DNA from: Bacteroidota bacterium
GTDB taxonomy: Bacteria; Bacteroidota; Ignavibacteria; Ignavibacteriales; Ignavibacteriaceae
DNA: 64,000 nt
NCBI GenBank assembly: GCA_021824145.1
Contig: JAKALM010000005.1
Span: 121,872 to 185,871, forward strand
Reading direction: 5' to 3'
Under the pieces are notes generated by a model. The model had not been told where the DNA came from. It was given only the letters and a program-made list of their open reading frames with translations, and did not search any database. This document shows, in pieces, positions 54,365 to 63,956 of this stretch. The translations under genes were made by a program, and so were the position numbers. Within the stretch, counting starts at the first letter, position 1; each line of letters starts with the position of its first letter.

Positions 54365-57340
54365 ATGAACAGATTACTAATATTTTTATTTATCGCTGTA
54401 ATAATTATTCAAAATAATTTTGGGCAAACTACCGGGGAGATATATTCTTCTGCTATGAATGCTTATGAAAAGCATGAGTATGCAATTGCAGCCAAATTAT
54501 TTCAAAGTTTTTTTAAAGAATCTAATTTAACTGATGCTCTTTATTCCACAGCAAAATTTTATCAAGCCGATGCTCTCTTGAAACTTGGTGAATTTAATCC
54601 AGCAGCAGCAGAGTTTGAATTTTTTATAAACAATTTCCATTGGTCTAATTTTAGGGATAAAGCATTATACGAACTAGGTAAAATTTACTTTGACGATGGT
54701 GAATATGTAAAATGCCGTGAAAGATTCAAATCCCTTTTAGATGAATTCCCAAATAGCGATTATGTTGGTTCATCTTTATATTGGATTGGGGAATCTTATT
54801 CAAAAGAAAATAAGCTTGAGGATGCAATTTCATTTTTAAAAGACGCCATAAATAATCATCAAGACAATAAATATATTGATTATTCAATTTATACTCTTGC
54901 AAAAATTTATGAGAAGATGGGAGAGTATGAAAATGCTGTAAAATATTATGATAACCTTCTCTCATTTCATAGTGAAAGCCCATTAGCAACTGAAGCCCAC
55001 ATTAGAATTGCAGTTTGTTATTTTAAATTAAAGCAATATGATTCTTCAGTTATTGAACTAAATAATCCTGTATTAAAAGGCCTTCCTGAAGATATATTTT
55101 CAAAAAGCCTTTATCTGCTTGCAAATACGTATTACAGACTTCAGGAATATAATGATGCCGAAAAAGTCTATCTCGAAATTATAAATAAATTTCCATCCTC
55201 AGATCTTATTAGAGATTCCAAATACGGCCTAGCATGGACATATTTCCAAGAAAAAAATTATAATGATGCTTATAAGATTTTCAATAATATATCTGAAGGC
55301 GACGATAGTCTTGCTGTAAAATCATTTTATTGGAAAGCTGAATCAAAAAGATATGCTGGGCAAGACTTGGAAGCTTACAATTTGTACCGTGAATTCTTAA
55401 AAAAATATCCCGATAGTGATTTGATAAAAGGAGTCGAGTATCAGCTTGGTGTGCTTTATTATAATTCGAAAAAATTTGATATTGCAGCAAAATATCTACA
55501 AGCGGCAATTAAAAATTCTGATAATTCAATTAAAGCCAAAGCATATACTTTGATGGGTGAAATGAAATTGGAAACAAAAGACTTTTCCGATGCAAGTAAG
55601 TATTTTGAAGGTGCAATGAATTTTTCAGAAATATCAAAAGATTTAACAAATCGTGCGATGCTTGGATTAGGTGCTTCGTTTTTCTATTTGCATAATTATA
55701 AAAGTGCAATAAAAAATTTAGACGAACTTAATTCCAAAGATCCCAATTATGAAAAAGATAAAGTTAGTTTTTATCTTGCAGAGAGTTATTATTCTCTTAA
55801 GAATTATAAAAATGCAATAAAAGAATATGGCTTAGTAAGTCTTGATAATGATGAACTTGGCAGCATGGCTTTATATGGTAAAGCATATTGTTATTTTGAA
55901 TTAAGAGAATATGAAAATGCAGCCAAAACATTTACTCAATTTATCAACCGCTATCCAAATAATGACAGACAATTAGATGCACGTTTAAGACTTGCAGATA
56001 GTTATTATGCAAGTAGAAATTTTGTAGCATCAAGCAATGTTTATAAAGATGTTATAACCTCTGACAGGAAATCTTTCAATAATCCTTATGCTTATTATCA
56101 ATATGCACAAGCATTATATAAAGCTAACAAATTTAATGAAGCAATAAATGAATTTAGAACGCTTCAAGCTAAATTTCCAAATTCTGAATATGCCGATAAA
56201 TCACTTTATGTTATTGGATGGATTTACTTTCAACAAGGGGATTATAATTCAGCAATAAATAGCTATAAAAATACTTTAACTATTTATTCTAATTCTTCGA
56301 TTGGTTCATTAATCTATTATTCAATCGGAGATTGTTATTATAACTTAGGAAATTATGATTCTGCAATTGTAAGTTATCAATATGTACTTACAAATTATCC
56401 TTCTTCAACACATGTCTATGATGCCGTAAATGGAATTCAAGACTGTTACGTAGCAGAAGGCCATCCAGAAAAAGCAGTCAGTTTTATCGATCAGTTTATC
56501 AGCCAATATCCTTCATCAAGTTTTGCCGATCAGGTATTCTACAAAAAAGGAGACATATATTATAGCATGCATGATTATAAAAATGCTTCAACAAGCTATA
56601 AAGAATTTATTACTGATTATCCAAAAAGCAAATACGTGCCTCAGGCATATTTTTGGATTGGTAAATGTTCTGAAAATTTAAATAATTATCCCGATGCATT
56701 ATATAATTTCAATATAGTTTTCCAAACTTATCCGGCAAGTGAATCAGCCCCAGCTGCTGCTATTGAAATTGGGAATATATATAATCAACAGAAAAATTAT
56801 GACGCAGCTTTAAATATTTATGATCAAGCTTTAACCTCTTTACCGGATACAAAAAGATTTCCTGAAATTCTCTTTAATAAAGGAATGACTTTAGTAAGTA
56901 AAAATAATCTTGACAATGCGGAAAATGTTTTTAACAAGGTTATTCAATCTTACAGTGGAACAGTTTTTTCTGAAAAATCAAAACTGGAACTGGGTTTAAT
57001 TGCGTTGCAAGAAAAACAATATGATGCAGCTATTCCATACTTCCAGGATTTAGCGCAAAGAAGAACTGATGAAATTGGAGCGCAGTCTCAGTATTATTAT
57101 GGAGTTTGTCTGTTTAATCAAAAAAATTATAATGATGCAATTACTGCGTTGGTTAGGGTTGGAACAATTTTCCCTGCTTATGACGATTGGGTTACAAAAT
57201 CATATTTGAAACTAGGTGATTGTTATTCTCAACTAAAAGATTATCAGAAAGCTAGAGAAATGTACAGAGTAGTTTATTCAAAACATCACAGCGATGATTA
57301 TGGTAAAGAAGCAAGAATTAAACTAAGGGGTTTAAAATGA
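54365..57340 (+). CDS. Large periplasmic TPR protein
   Basis: A 991-residue exported protein: signal peptide (about 1-21, NNFGQ), then TPR-like units of about 34-37 residues to the end, roughly two dozen by eye (for example YALGKIYFDDGEYVKCRERF-type units, ending with YSQLKDYQKAREMYRVVYSK). Such long solenoids act as periplasmic or outer-membrane scaffolds, BamD being a short relative. It overlaps the next gene by four bases (ATGA). The partners encoded here are a barrel, a SPOR protein and TonB. Confidence 0.85.
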   Translation: MNRLLIFLFIAVIIIQNNFGQTTGEIYSSAMNAYEKHEYAIAAKLFQSFFKESNLTDALYSTAKFYQADALLKLGEFNPAAAEFEFFINNFHWSNFRDKALYELGKIYFDDGEYVKCRERFKSLLDEFPNSDYVGSSLYWIGESYSKENKLEDAISFLKDAINNHQDNKYIDYSIYTLAKIYEKMGEYENAVKYYDNLLSFHSESPLATEAHIRIAVCYFKLKQYDSSVIELNNPVLKGLPEDIFSKSLYLLANTYYRLQEYNDAEKVYLEIINKFPSSDLIRDSKYGLAWTYFQEKNYNDAYKIFNNISEGDDSLAVKSFYWKAESKRYAGQDLEAYNLYREFLKKYPDSDLIKGVEYQLGVLYYNSKKFDIAAKYLQAAIKNSDNSIKAKAYTLMGEMKLETKDFSDASKYFEGAMNFSEISKDLTNRAMLGLGASFFYLHNYKSAIKNLDELNSKDPNYEKDKVSFYLAESYYSLKNYKNAIKEYGLVSLDNDELGSMALYGKAYCYFELREYENAAKTFTQFINRYPNNDRQLDARLRLADSYYASRNFVASSNVYKDVITSDRKSFNNPYAYYQYAQALYKANKFNEAINEFRTLQAKFPNSEYADKSLYVIGWIYFQQGDYNSAINSYKNTLTIYSNSSIGSLIYYSIGDCYYNLGNYDSAIVSYQYVLTNYPSSTHVYDAVNGIQDCYVAEGHPEKAVSFIDQFISQYPSSSFADQVFYKKGDIYYSMHDYKNASTSYKEFITDYPKSKYVPQAYFWIGKCSENLNNYPDALYNFNIVFQTYPASESAPAAAIEIGNIYNQQKNYDAALNIYDQALTSLPDTKRFPEILFNKGMTLVSKNNLDNAENVFNKVIQSYSGTVFSEKSKLELGLIALQEKQYDAAIPYFQDLAQRRTDEIGAQSQYYYGVCLFNQKNYNDAITALVRVGTIFPAYDDWVTKSYLKLGDCYSQLKDYQKAREMYRVVYSKHHSDDYGKEARIKLRGLK

Positions 57341-58935
57341 TTAAAAATATTATGATAATATTAATTTTAAGCTCCACTTATTTTGTAAATGCTCAAGATC
57401 AGCAGAAACAAAATACTGATGTTGAATTACCAGACTTTGTTATAACTGGTAAAGATGTTGTTACTATAAGAAATGTTCAGAAAATCCCGCCGGATTTTGT
57501 CTCTGCTATTTCAGAAGAATTTTTAAAGCCAGTATTCCCTACAGAAAATCTTCCTGTAAAAGATGTAAATACTCCAATTAAAGGTGCAATTAGCTTAGAA
57601 GATTCGTTGAATTATTATAACGGTATTATCAATGCATATGTTGGCTCTTTTTATTTGCCAAAAGCAAGTTTAAATTTTTCATCTCCATTCAAAAACGGGT
57701 TATTCGACAGTTACGTTAATGCAGAGAATAGAAGAGCATATGTTTCTAACAGCGAGCGTTATTCAATTGACGGCGGTGCAAACCTTTCTTTATTTGTGAA
57801 TGATAATGCCGATTTTTTACCAGGTACTAAATTTAAATTAGATGGAGATTACGGCACATCATCTTATAAATTTTTTGCATCTCAAACTCCACTATTAAAA
57901 AGAACTTTAAATAATGGGGATGCATCTGTATTAGTTGAAAATCTAATGAATAAATATTTTATTTTTTCTGGCAAACTTAAGGATGAAATTTCTTCCTTAG
58001 TAAATGAAAACTTTACTGAAAATATGTTTAATGTTGATGGATTTGCCCAGCTTTCGCTTGCAGCTTTTAATCTTAATGCAATGCTAAATTATAAAAAGCA
58101 GACTTTAACGAATGATCTTAATTCTAACAGCCGCTTTAGTTATATTGCTTTTAAGCCAACAATCGGTTTAGATTTTACAAAACTTATGAAAGTTAATTTC
58201 GGATTTAATTATTCTCATGATGGCAGCAATAATTTCTTTTCGCCTTACGCATCAATGTCTTTAAAATTAAATCAAGCATTTACTCTTTATAGTGAATTTT
58301 CTCCAGAGACAGAGTTTCTTGGAGGAGGTTATTTCCTAAAACAAAATCCATATTTTATGCCGCAAAAATTTTCAAATCTTTTCTATAAAAAGAATTTGAA
58401 TTTTAATGTTTCTGTTAAGTATCAATTTTTTACTTATGTAGAAATCGACGGCGGAATTAAATACCTTACTTCGGATAATTTGCCATTTTTCATAGATTCA
58501 TCCGAAGTGGGTAAATTTGATGTTTCGACTACCAATGGTAAAAGTATTACAGCATTTGTAAACTTGTTATTCCACCCTGGGCCAAATGGAGTATTTTATG
58601 GAACCGCAGAATTAAACGATACAAGAGATAACGTAAATAATTTTGTCCCTTATTATCCTCGCGCAAAAGTAACAATGAATTATGGCTATGATTTCAAGAA
58701 TGGAATTAGTGCTGGTGCGTCAATAATTTATTTGACTGGAATTTATTCAGATGTTCAAAATAAAAATTTACTAAACTCTTATATAAATTTAGGAGTTAAT
58801 GGAAACTATAAGTTAAATGAAAATTTTTCCTTGTCACTAAAATTATCTAACTTATTAAACCATAATAATTATATTTGGCAAGGCTATAAAGAACTTCCTT
58901 TGGATGTGCAAGCAGGGCTAAATTATCGCTGGTAG
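57337..58935 (+). CDS. Outer-membrane beta-barrel protein, partner of the TPR protein
   Basis: A 532-residue exported protein: signal peptide (1-19), a short N-terminal segment VELPDFVITGKDVVTIR (about 28-44) resembling the start of TonB-box/plug regions, then alternating strands with many aromatic and Asn residues to a final LPLDVQAGLNYRW, a typical aromatic closing residue. It lacks a full plug domain, so it is not a classical TonB receptor. The ATGA overlap with the TPR gene indicates a joint machine. Confidence 0.72.
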   Translation: MIKNIMIILILSSTYFVNAQDQQKQNTDVELPDFVITGKDVVTIRNVQKIPPDFVSAISEEFLKPVFPTENLPVKDVNTPIKGAISLEDSLNYYNGIINAYVGSFYLPKASLNFSSPFKNGLFDSYVNAENRRAYVSNSERYSIDGGANLSLFVNDNADFLPGTKFKLDGDYGTSSYKFFASQTPLLKRTLNNGDASVLVENLMNKYFIFSGKLKDEISSLVNENFTENMFNVDGFAQLSLAAFNLNAMLNYKKQTLTNDLNSNSRFSYIAFKPTIGLDFTKLMKVNFGFNYSHDGSNNFFSPYASMSLKLNQAFTLYSEFSPETEFLGGGYFLKQNPYFMPQKFSNLFYKKNLNFNVSVKYQFFTYVEIDGGIKYLTSDNLPFFIDSSEVGKFDVSTTNGKSITAFVNLLFHPGPNGVFYGTAELNDTRDNVNNFVPYYPRAKVTMNYGYDFKNGISAGASIIYLTGIYSDVQNKNLLNSYINLGVNGNYKLNENFSLSLKLSNLLNHNNYIWQGYKELPLDVQAGLNYRW

Positions 58936-59030
58936 AAAGCATTTATAACAGATATTATTTGATAATGAAAGTGTTCTAAAATTTTTATTTATTTGATAAA
59001 GTAAATAATCTATTTTATAATTTTATTACG

Positions 59031-60797
59031 ATGACCAAAGTTGAGTTAATAAGAAAAATTGCAAAAAGAAGCGGTGTTCCCGATTCGGAAGCAAAAGTAT
59101 TTTTTGAGATTTTTCTTTATAAAATTTCTTTGTTGCTTCAGCCTGCACAAGCATTAAAGTTAAATGGATTTGGATACTTTCAGCTTAAAAGATCGTTAGT
59201 TAAAAAAATTTTAAAGGATGGAGAGAAACCAAATTATACTGACGTAATTTTATTTTCTCCTTTTAATGAAGAAGAAAATCATGAGGAAATAATTTTCAAT
59301 ATCCCATCAGTTAATGTTGAAAATTTTAATTCAGTCGATTCCTATTTTAGTTTAAGTTTTGGCAAAATGGTAATTCCTTTGCAGGGAGTTAATGATACCG
59401 ATTTCTATCTAATGCCGACTGGATTAGAACTAAAAAAATTAATTGAAGCTAAAGTAAATAAACTTATAACTGTTTCAGAAATTCTTACTGATTATGTGAA
59501 GGGGGGAGAAATATTAAAACAAAATATTGATAATAGTAATGAGAATCAGATTGATATAAATTGGAATGAATCTGAAGATGATAATCAGATTGAAAATGAT
59601 TATGCTAAGCAATCCGAAAATAATTCCGAATTCGGACATGTTGCTTGGGATTTTGGCGATAACCTTTCTAAACAAATTGAAGAAGAATCTATTTTGGATG
59701 ATTCTTCTGAAGTTAATCCTTTAAACTGGAATTCTGAAATTTCACTGGAAAATAAAGAAGAAAACATTGAGCCTTTGTTAAGTGAAAATAACTTAACTGA
59801 CAGTTTTACTACTAAACAATTTGATGATCGAGTTGAACATGAATTAAATAAATTTGAGCGAGTAAAATCAATAACTTCTGAATTTTTACCTGAGGAAAAA
59901 GAATTAAGTTTAACAAAATCTGAATTGGATTTATCTTGGAACTTTGGAGCACCTAAAACCAATGTTGAACAGGTAAAAAATACTTTTACCGAATTTGCAG
60001 AAACCAATTTATCTGATTACCAAAATTCAGATTTGAATGATGAATTAATGGATCAAAGCGATGAAGTTATTGAAGAAGAAATTGAAATTAATCCGAAAAG
60101 TATTCATACAGAATCAGAGAAAAAATCTGACAATAAATTTTCAGCCGAAGAATATTCTTATTCCAGAAAGAGATCACCTTTTGTATTCTTCATTGCTATG
60201 GCTACTATAATTACTGTAAGTGCTTTCGTAATCTTATATTTTACCAAAACAAATTTTTTCAATTTAACAAATAAAATTTTTAATCAAAGGAAAGAATTGG
60301 GTAAAGTTGCTCAAGCGGAAGTAATAGACAGAACATTTGATGTCCCAATTACTTATCCGTATGATAAATCTTCTTTTCTAAAATCGAGTAGTGAAATTGC
60401 CCCAGGTGCTTTGAACAACATTAAAACGAATGGTAACTTAAAACAGATTAGCCAAAAAAATAATTTATCTGAATTGCTTAATGATTCAAATTCTTCTAAA
60501 ACTACAAAGCAGAAATCAAAAGGATCATTAGTAGCGATAAGTGATAATCAAGTGAATTCCAATTATGTGAAAATAAAAGATAATATCTTTAAGTCGAATA
60601 ATGAATATATTGTTCAGGTATCATCTTGGCATTCCAGTTCTATTGCAAATAAGGAAATGAAAAAATTCGAAAAGAAAAGCTTAAATTCTTTTATTGAAAA
60701 AGCATCAATACCTGGACATGGAATTTGGTATCGAGTAAAAGTTGGTGGTTTTAAAACACTTGCGGAAGCGGAAAGTTTCTTAAATAAATATAAATAA
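59031..60797 (+). CDS. HU-like domain / TM / SPOR-domain protein
   Basis: A 588-residue protein of mixed plan. Residues 1-90 look like an HU/IHF (CCDC81-type) DNA-binding fold (MTKVELIRKIAKRSGVPDSE, LKLNGFGYFQLKRS). Residues about 160-370 are acidic and disordered. One TM helix lies at about 384-404 (FVFFIAMATIITVSAFVILY). A C-terminal SPOR domain follows (about 524-588, IVQVSSWHSSSIANKEMKKF, WYRVKVGGFKTLAEAESFL), which binds denuded peptidoglycan. It therefore spans the inner membrane with a cytoplasmic HU-like head and a periplasmic SPOR tail. Nucleic-acid binding is not shown. Confidence 0.83.
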   Translation: MTKVELIRKIAKRSGVPDSEAKVFFEIFLYKISLLLQPAQALKLNGFGYFQLKRSLVKKILKDGEKPNYTDVILFSPFNEEENHEEIIFNIPSVNVENFNSVDSYFSLSFGKMVIPLQGVNDTDFYLMPTGLELKKLIEAKVNKLITVSEILTDYVKGGEILKQNIDNSNENQIDINWNESEDDNQIENDYAKQSENNSEFGHVAWDFGDNLSKQIEEESILDDSSEVNPLNWNSEISLENKEENIEPLLSENNLTDSFTTKQFDDRVEHELNKFERVKSITSEFLPEEKELSLTKSELDLSWNFGAPKTNVEQVKNTFTEFAETNLSDYQNSDLNDELMDQSDEVIEEEIEINPKSIHTESEKKSDNKFSAEEYSYSRKRSPFVFFIAMATIITVSAFVILYFTKTNFFNLTNKIFNQRKELGKVAQAEVIDRTFDVPITYPYDKSSFLKSSSEIAPGALNNIKTNGNLKQISQKNNLSELLNDSNSSKTTKQKSKGSLVAISDNQVNSNYVKIKDNIFKSNNEYIVQVSSWHSSSIANKEMKKFEKKSLNSFIEKASIPGHGIWYRVKVGGFKTLAEAESFLNKYK

Positions 60798-60802
60798 TAA
60801 TT

Positions 60803-61510
60803 ATGTCTGAAGTAACGCATGGGACTGTGAAAAATTTTTCGCTGTCAATTTCAATTTTATTTCATATTGCGGTATTCTCGCTGTTGCTTTTTATAAAGTT
60901 TTCTACAAATTATCCGCCTGATAAGTACGTTGAATTATCCTTCGGAAATACCGGTATGCCGGGCTCTTCTGGTGCAATTGGAAATCAGCTTGATAATATT
61001 GCACAAGTATCTAAACAGAAAGAAGAAGATCAAACAAAAGATAAAAGTGAAGAAGTTAAAAAAACGGATCTTCCTCAATCAACAACTTCTACAGATGAAG
61101 ATGTTATAAAAACAGCAGATAAGAAAAAAGAAAAAGAACTAAAAGATAAGAATAAAAATAAGTTTGCCGTCAATTCAAATGTTAACTCAGAGGGCAAAGG
61201 AAATCAGCTTAATGGTTCTGGAAGTTTTGGTTATGATATTGATTGGGGAGGCCAAGGTCAAAGAAAAATTTACAGTTACATTGTTCCTAGTTATCCTGAA
61301 GGTGTTGATAAAGAAATTGATATTAGATTAAAATTTACAATTATGCCTGATGGTACTGTTGGTACAATTATTCCATTAATTAAAGCAGATACAAGATTAG
61401 AAAGTGCAGCAATAAATTCCTTACGTCAGTGGAGGTTTGAACCTTTAGCTCCCAATCAGAAAAAGATGGAACAGACTGCGGTTATTGTTTTTCCTTATCG
61501 ACTTCAGTAA
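60803..61510 (+). CDS. TonB-family energy transducer
   Basis: A 235-residue TonB: an N-terminal TM helix (about 11-32), a charged Lys/Glu linker (about 70-125), and a C-terminal TonB domain (about 155-235) with RLKFTIMPDGTVGTIIP and INSLRQWRFEPL. It follows the SPOR gene by 5 bases, so is likely cotranscribed. No ExbB/ExbD lie in the window. The 3' end overlaps the convergent small membrane gene by 29 bases. Confidence 0.88.
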   Translation: MSEVTHGTVKNFSLSISILFHIAVFSLLLFIKFSTNYPPDKYVELSFGNTGMPGSSGAIGNQLDNIAQVSKQKEEDQTKDKSEEVKKTDLPQSTTSTDEDVIKTADKKKEKELKDKNKNKFAVNSNVNSEGKGNQLNGSGSFGYDIDWGGQGQRKIYSYIVPSYPEGVDKEIDIRLKFTIMPDGTVGTIIPLIKADTRLESAAINSLRQWRFEPLAPNQKKMEQTAVIVFPYRLQ

Positions 61511-61781
61511 AGATATCTTTATAATACATTTTGTAAAAGAAGATTTCTGCAATTGTTAGTATGGAAATGGAGAAAGTGTCTCTGTCAAAATAAATCCCAA
61601 AACCTTTTGGACTCATTACTAACTGAGAAATAAATCCGGTTATTGTCCATCCAACTGAAAATAATATTCCAATTAATCCTAGGTTAATAAAGCCTGAAGA
61701 TAAAGATTCATCTTGCCATTTTTTTGTAAAAATGATTAAAGCAAAAATGAAATGAGCAGTAAATAGAATGGCAGTAATCAT
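61482..61781 (-). CDS. Small membrane protein, unknown
   Basis: A 99-residue protein with about three hydrophobic helices (about 2-20, 29-52 and 66-88). No family was recognised. It is the last gene of a minus-strand trio (with 61794 and 62298 genes), 12 bases after its neighbour. Its 3' end overlaps tonB by 29 bases tail-to-tail. Confidence 0.6.
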   Translation of the reverse strand: MITAILFTAHFIFALIIFTKKWQDESLSSGFINLGLIGILFSVGWTITGFISQLVMSPKGFGIYFDRDTFSISILTIAEIFFYKMYYKDIFTEVDKEKQ

Positions 61782-61793
61782 AAATAAAATAAA

Positions 61794-62297
61794 TTAAATT
61801 TGAGTTCTTTTGTTTATGAAAGTCATACCAAGTAAACCGCCAAGCAAACCAAAAATTGAATTTACTATCAAGTTGCTAAATAAAATTCCGAAAGCGTAGA
61901 ATGCTGAAAAACCGTAGTTTGTAATATCATTAGACATTTGCCTAAGCATTGACATTGTTTGGTCAAGTAATGCATTAAGTTTGTAATGTCTTATCACCGC
62001 CTCTGTTTGCGGCAATGCTTGAACAAAGTCATTTGAATGGAGTATATAAGTCATTAATAAATCAAAAAATGTTTGGAAAAATGTTGCAAATAACCCTGTC
62101 ATAATTCCAAACCAGATTGCTGATTTTGCATTTATCGGAAGATCAGTCTTGTTAATTTTATGATCTAAAAAAATAGATAAGACTGAAGCAAGTGGAACAA
62201 TTAGGCAGCATCCTATATTTTTTATGCCGGGGACAGTAGTTAGTACAGCAGCGCCAAATCCGCAAACTAGTGGTGGTAATATTTTCTTTTGATTCAT
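61794..62297 (-). CDS. Membrane protein, unknown
   Basis: A 167-residue integral membrane protein with about four helices, two at the N-terminal end (LVCGFGAAVLTTVPG, LIVPLASVLSIFLDH) and one glycine-rich near the C-terminus (FGLLGGLLGMTF). The arrangement resembles DUF4199-like proteins, but no confident family call is possible. It starts directly at the DUF2085 stop, so the two are coupled. Confidence 0.6.
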   Translation of the reverse strand: MNQKKILPPLVCGFGAAVLTTVPGIKNIGCCLIVPLASVLSIFLDHKINKTDLPINAKSAIWFGIMTGLFATFFQTFFDLLMTYILHSNDFVQALPQTEAVIRHYKLNALLDQTMSMLRQMSNDITNYGFSAFYAFGILFSNLIVNSIFGLLGGLLGMTFINKRTQI

Positions 62298-62774
62298 CTA
62301 TACGTTTCTTGTAATAAAATAATTTTCAAGTGCAGCCAAAATATAAATAAATACTATCGAACCAAAAAATATTCCTGTGCCGAAAGCTAAAAATTTTATA
62401 TAATTATATAAACCTATCCAAGCAAAAAGAACATCCAATGCCATCGGGGAAAGTGCTAGATAAAAAAGTTTTCTGTTTAGATTTATTTTGGGATAGTAAA
62501 AAAGTGAGATTGTCGAAAAAATAAGTGCGCCTAAATAAATTCCCGTACATCTTGCACAGACAAAAAATTTATGGCCATTAATCGAAAATGTTTTTGCATC
62601 AATCTGGTGGCAAACTGTGCCATAAAATTTTTTTAATATTGGATTGGTAATAGCAGAAACAGCTTGGTTAGATATTAAGACATTAGAAATAATTCCCAAA
62701 CACCAAACTAAAATCAGTAGAAAAAGAACAAACCTTAAAATTAATTTTGCTTTTGAAAAATTTTTATTATTCAT
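62298..62774 (-). CDS. DUF2085 membrane protein
   Basis: A 158-residue membrane protein with the DUF2085 signature: CHQIDAKTFSINGHKFFVCA plus RCTGIYLGALI, giving conserved His and Cys (CHQ, VCARCTG) at about 52-77. About four helices. The cysteines suggest a metal or redox site near the membrane surface; the function is unknown. It leads a three-gene membrane operon with the two downstream genes. Confidence 0.83.
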   Translation of the reverse strand: MNNKNFSKAKLILRFVLFLLILVWCLGIISNVLISNQAVSAITNPILKKFYGTVCHQIDAKTFSINGHKFFVCARCTGIYLGALIFSTISLFYYPKINLNRKLFYLALSPMALDVLFAWIGLYNYIKFLAFGTGIFFGSIVFIYILAALENYFITRNV

Positions 62775-62845
62775 CAGTAACCAGCATTATTAATATTTAA
62801 GTCATTTAAGATTTAATTGTTAAATTTTTGTTACGCGGAAGTAAT

Positions 62846-63700
62846 TTAATTGATTTTATTAAATACTTGGATTTCGTTTCTTGTTAATACATAAAGTTTA
62901 TCATTAAAAATAAAACTGCTAACAATGTTTTCTACTTTACCAGTTTTTATCAAGTTGATTTGAGTTAAAGAAGTTTCTGCTGAATTCAAATCTGAAAAAT
63001 AAATTTTATCATCATTATTAACAGTAAGTTTATTAAAAATAATATTAATTCCTGTTTGTGTAGAATCCATTTTTATTAACGATAATCCATTCCCATACTG
63101 ATCGAATATAACAATTCTGTCTTTATCAACAACATAAATTTTATTGTCGGATGATATAGCAATTTTTTGTGGATTTATTAAAGAAAAATTTCCAGCATCG
63201 TAACCGCCAAAATTTTGAACAAAACTTCCGAACAAATCAAATTTTATGATCCGTTTATTTTCTGAGTCCAAAACATACAAATCGCCTTGCTGCGAAACGG
63301 CGCATCCAAGCGGATAACCAAATCTTTGATCCGTAGTATCACTGTTATGAGTATATAGCTGCCAAATAAAATTTAAATCTTTATCAAACCTTTCAATTCT
63401 ATTATTATTTTTATCGCATACATAAACTGAAAGGGGAGTAGCAAATACATCGCTGGGGTTGTCAAATAAACCTCCGTCCCAACCATATCCTCCAGCATAT
63501 TTCAAGATATTTCCAAGTGTATCTAGTTTGAAAACTTCATCTGTTCCTGAATCGGTCAAATAAATTATTCCCGCCGAAGTTATGCAGAATGAGGAAGCAT
63601 TTTTAAATTTACCAAACGAATCCAAATAAGAATAATCTTGTGGAAATATCTTAATTAAAGTGCTGAATAAAAATATTATAAATAAAATTTTTCTATACAT
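62846..63700 (-). CDS. Exported NHL-repeat protein
   Basis: A 284-residue exported beta-propeller. The signal peptide is at 1-20; NHL/SMP-30-like units recur as VYVCDKNNNRIERFD, LYVLDSENKRIIKFD and IYVVDKDRIVIFD. Such six-bladed propellers bind ligands or partners; no catalytic site is seen. It is a single gene near the right edge, minus strand. Confidence 0.8.
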   Translation of the reverse strand: MYRKILFIIFLFSTLIKIFPQDYSYLDSFGKFKNASSFCITSAGIIYLTDSGTDEVFKLDTLGNILKYAGGYGWDGGLFDNPSDVFATPLSVYVCDKNNNRIERFDKDLNFIWQLYTHNSDTTDQRFGYPLGCAVSQQGDLYVLDSENKRIIKFDLFGSFVQNFGGYDAGNFSLINPQKIAISSDNKIYVVDKDRIVIFDQYGNGLSLIKMDSTQTGINIIFNKLTVNNDDKIYFSDLNSAETSLTQINLIKTGKVENIVSSFIFNDKLYVLTRNEIQVFNKIN

Positions 63701-63831
63701 TATTTAGTTACATATTTATTGATTGTTAAAATACTGTGTATTTTGATAAATATAAATGTTATTAGAAAGTAAATTTGATTCTATTATTCAATTTGTTTAG
63801 ATAAACTAAAAGTTTTATTTTTGGCTAAGTT

Positions 63832-63840
63832 TATTTGATG
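63832..63840 (+). promoter_or_regulatory. Candidate tRNA-Gln promoter box (TATTTGATG)
   Basis: TATTTGATG lies 5 bases ahead of the mature tRNA. The TTTGATG then ACTTTTGC stretch is shared with tRNA-Leu. No convincing -33 partner was seen. Confidence 0.25.
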
Positions 63841-63845
63841 ACTTT

Positions 63846-63918
63846 TGCCCCGTGGTGTAATTGGCAACACGTCTGACTCTGGATCAGAAGAGTTCAGGTT
63901 CGACCCCTGACGGGGCAG
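63846..63918 (+). tRNA. tRNA-Gln(CTG): tRNA-Gln (anticodon CTG)
   Basis: A 73-base tRNA: acceptor TGCCCCG/CGGGGCA, D-arm with TGTAATTGGCAACA, anticodon stem TCTGA/TCAGA with loop CTCTGGA (anticodon CTG), T-arm TCAGG/CCTGA with loop TTCGACC, discriminator G. CCA is not encoded. It reads CAG glutamine codons. Confidence 0.95.
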
Positions 63919-63921
63919 CTA

Positions 63922-63956
63922 AAAAAGCTTGAATATGAAAAGTATTCGAGCTTTTT
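63922..63956 (+). terminator. Rho-independent terminator of tRNA-Gln
   Basis: Stem AAAAAGCTTGAATA / TATTCGAGCTTTTT (one G-T wobble) with loop TGAAAAG, followed by T residues on the plus strand. Confidence 0.85.

Noticed and set aside
54365..57340. Possible DNA-level repeat array or CRISPR in the long TPR gene
   Set aside because: Repetition is at protein level with varied codons, not identical DNA repeats with spacers; no CRISPR array was found in the window.
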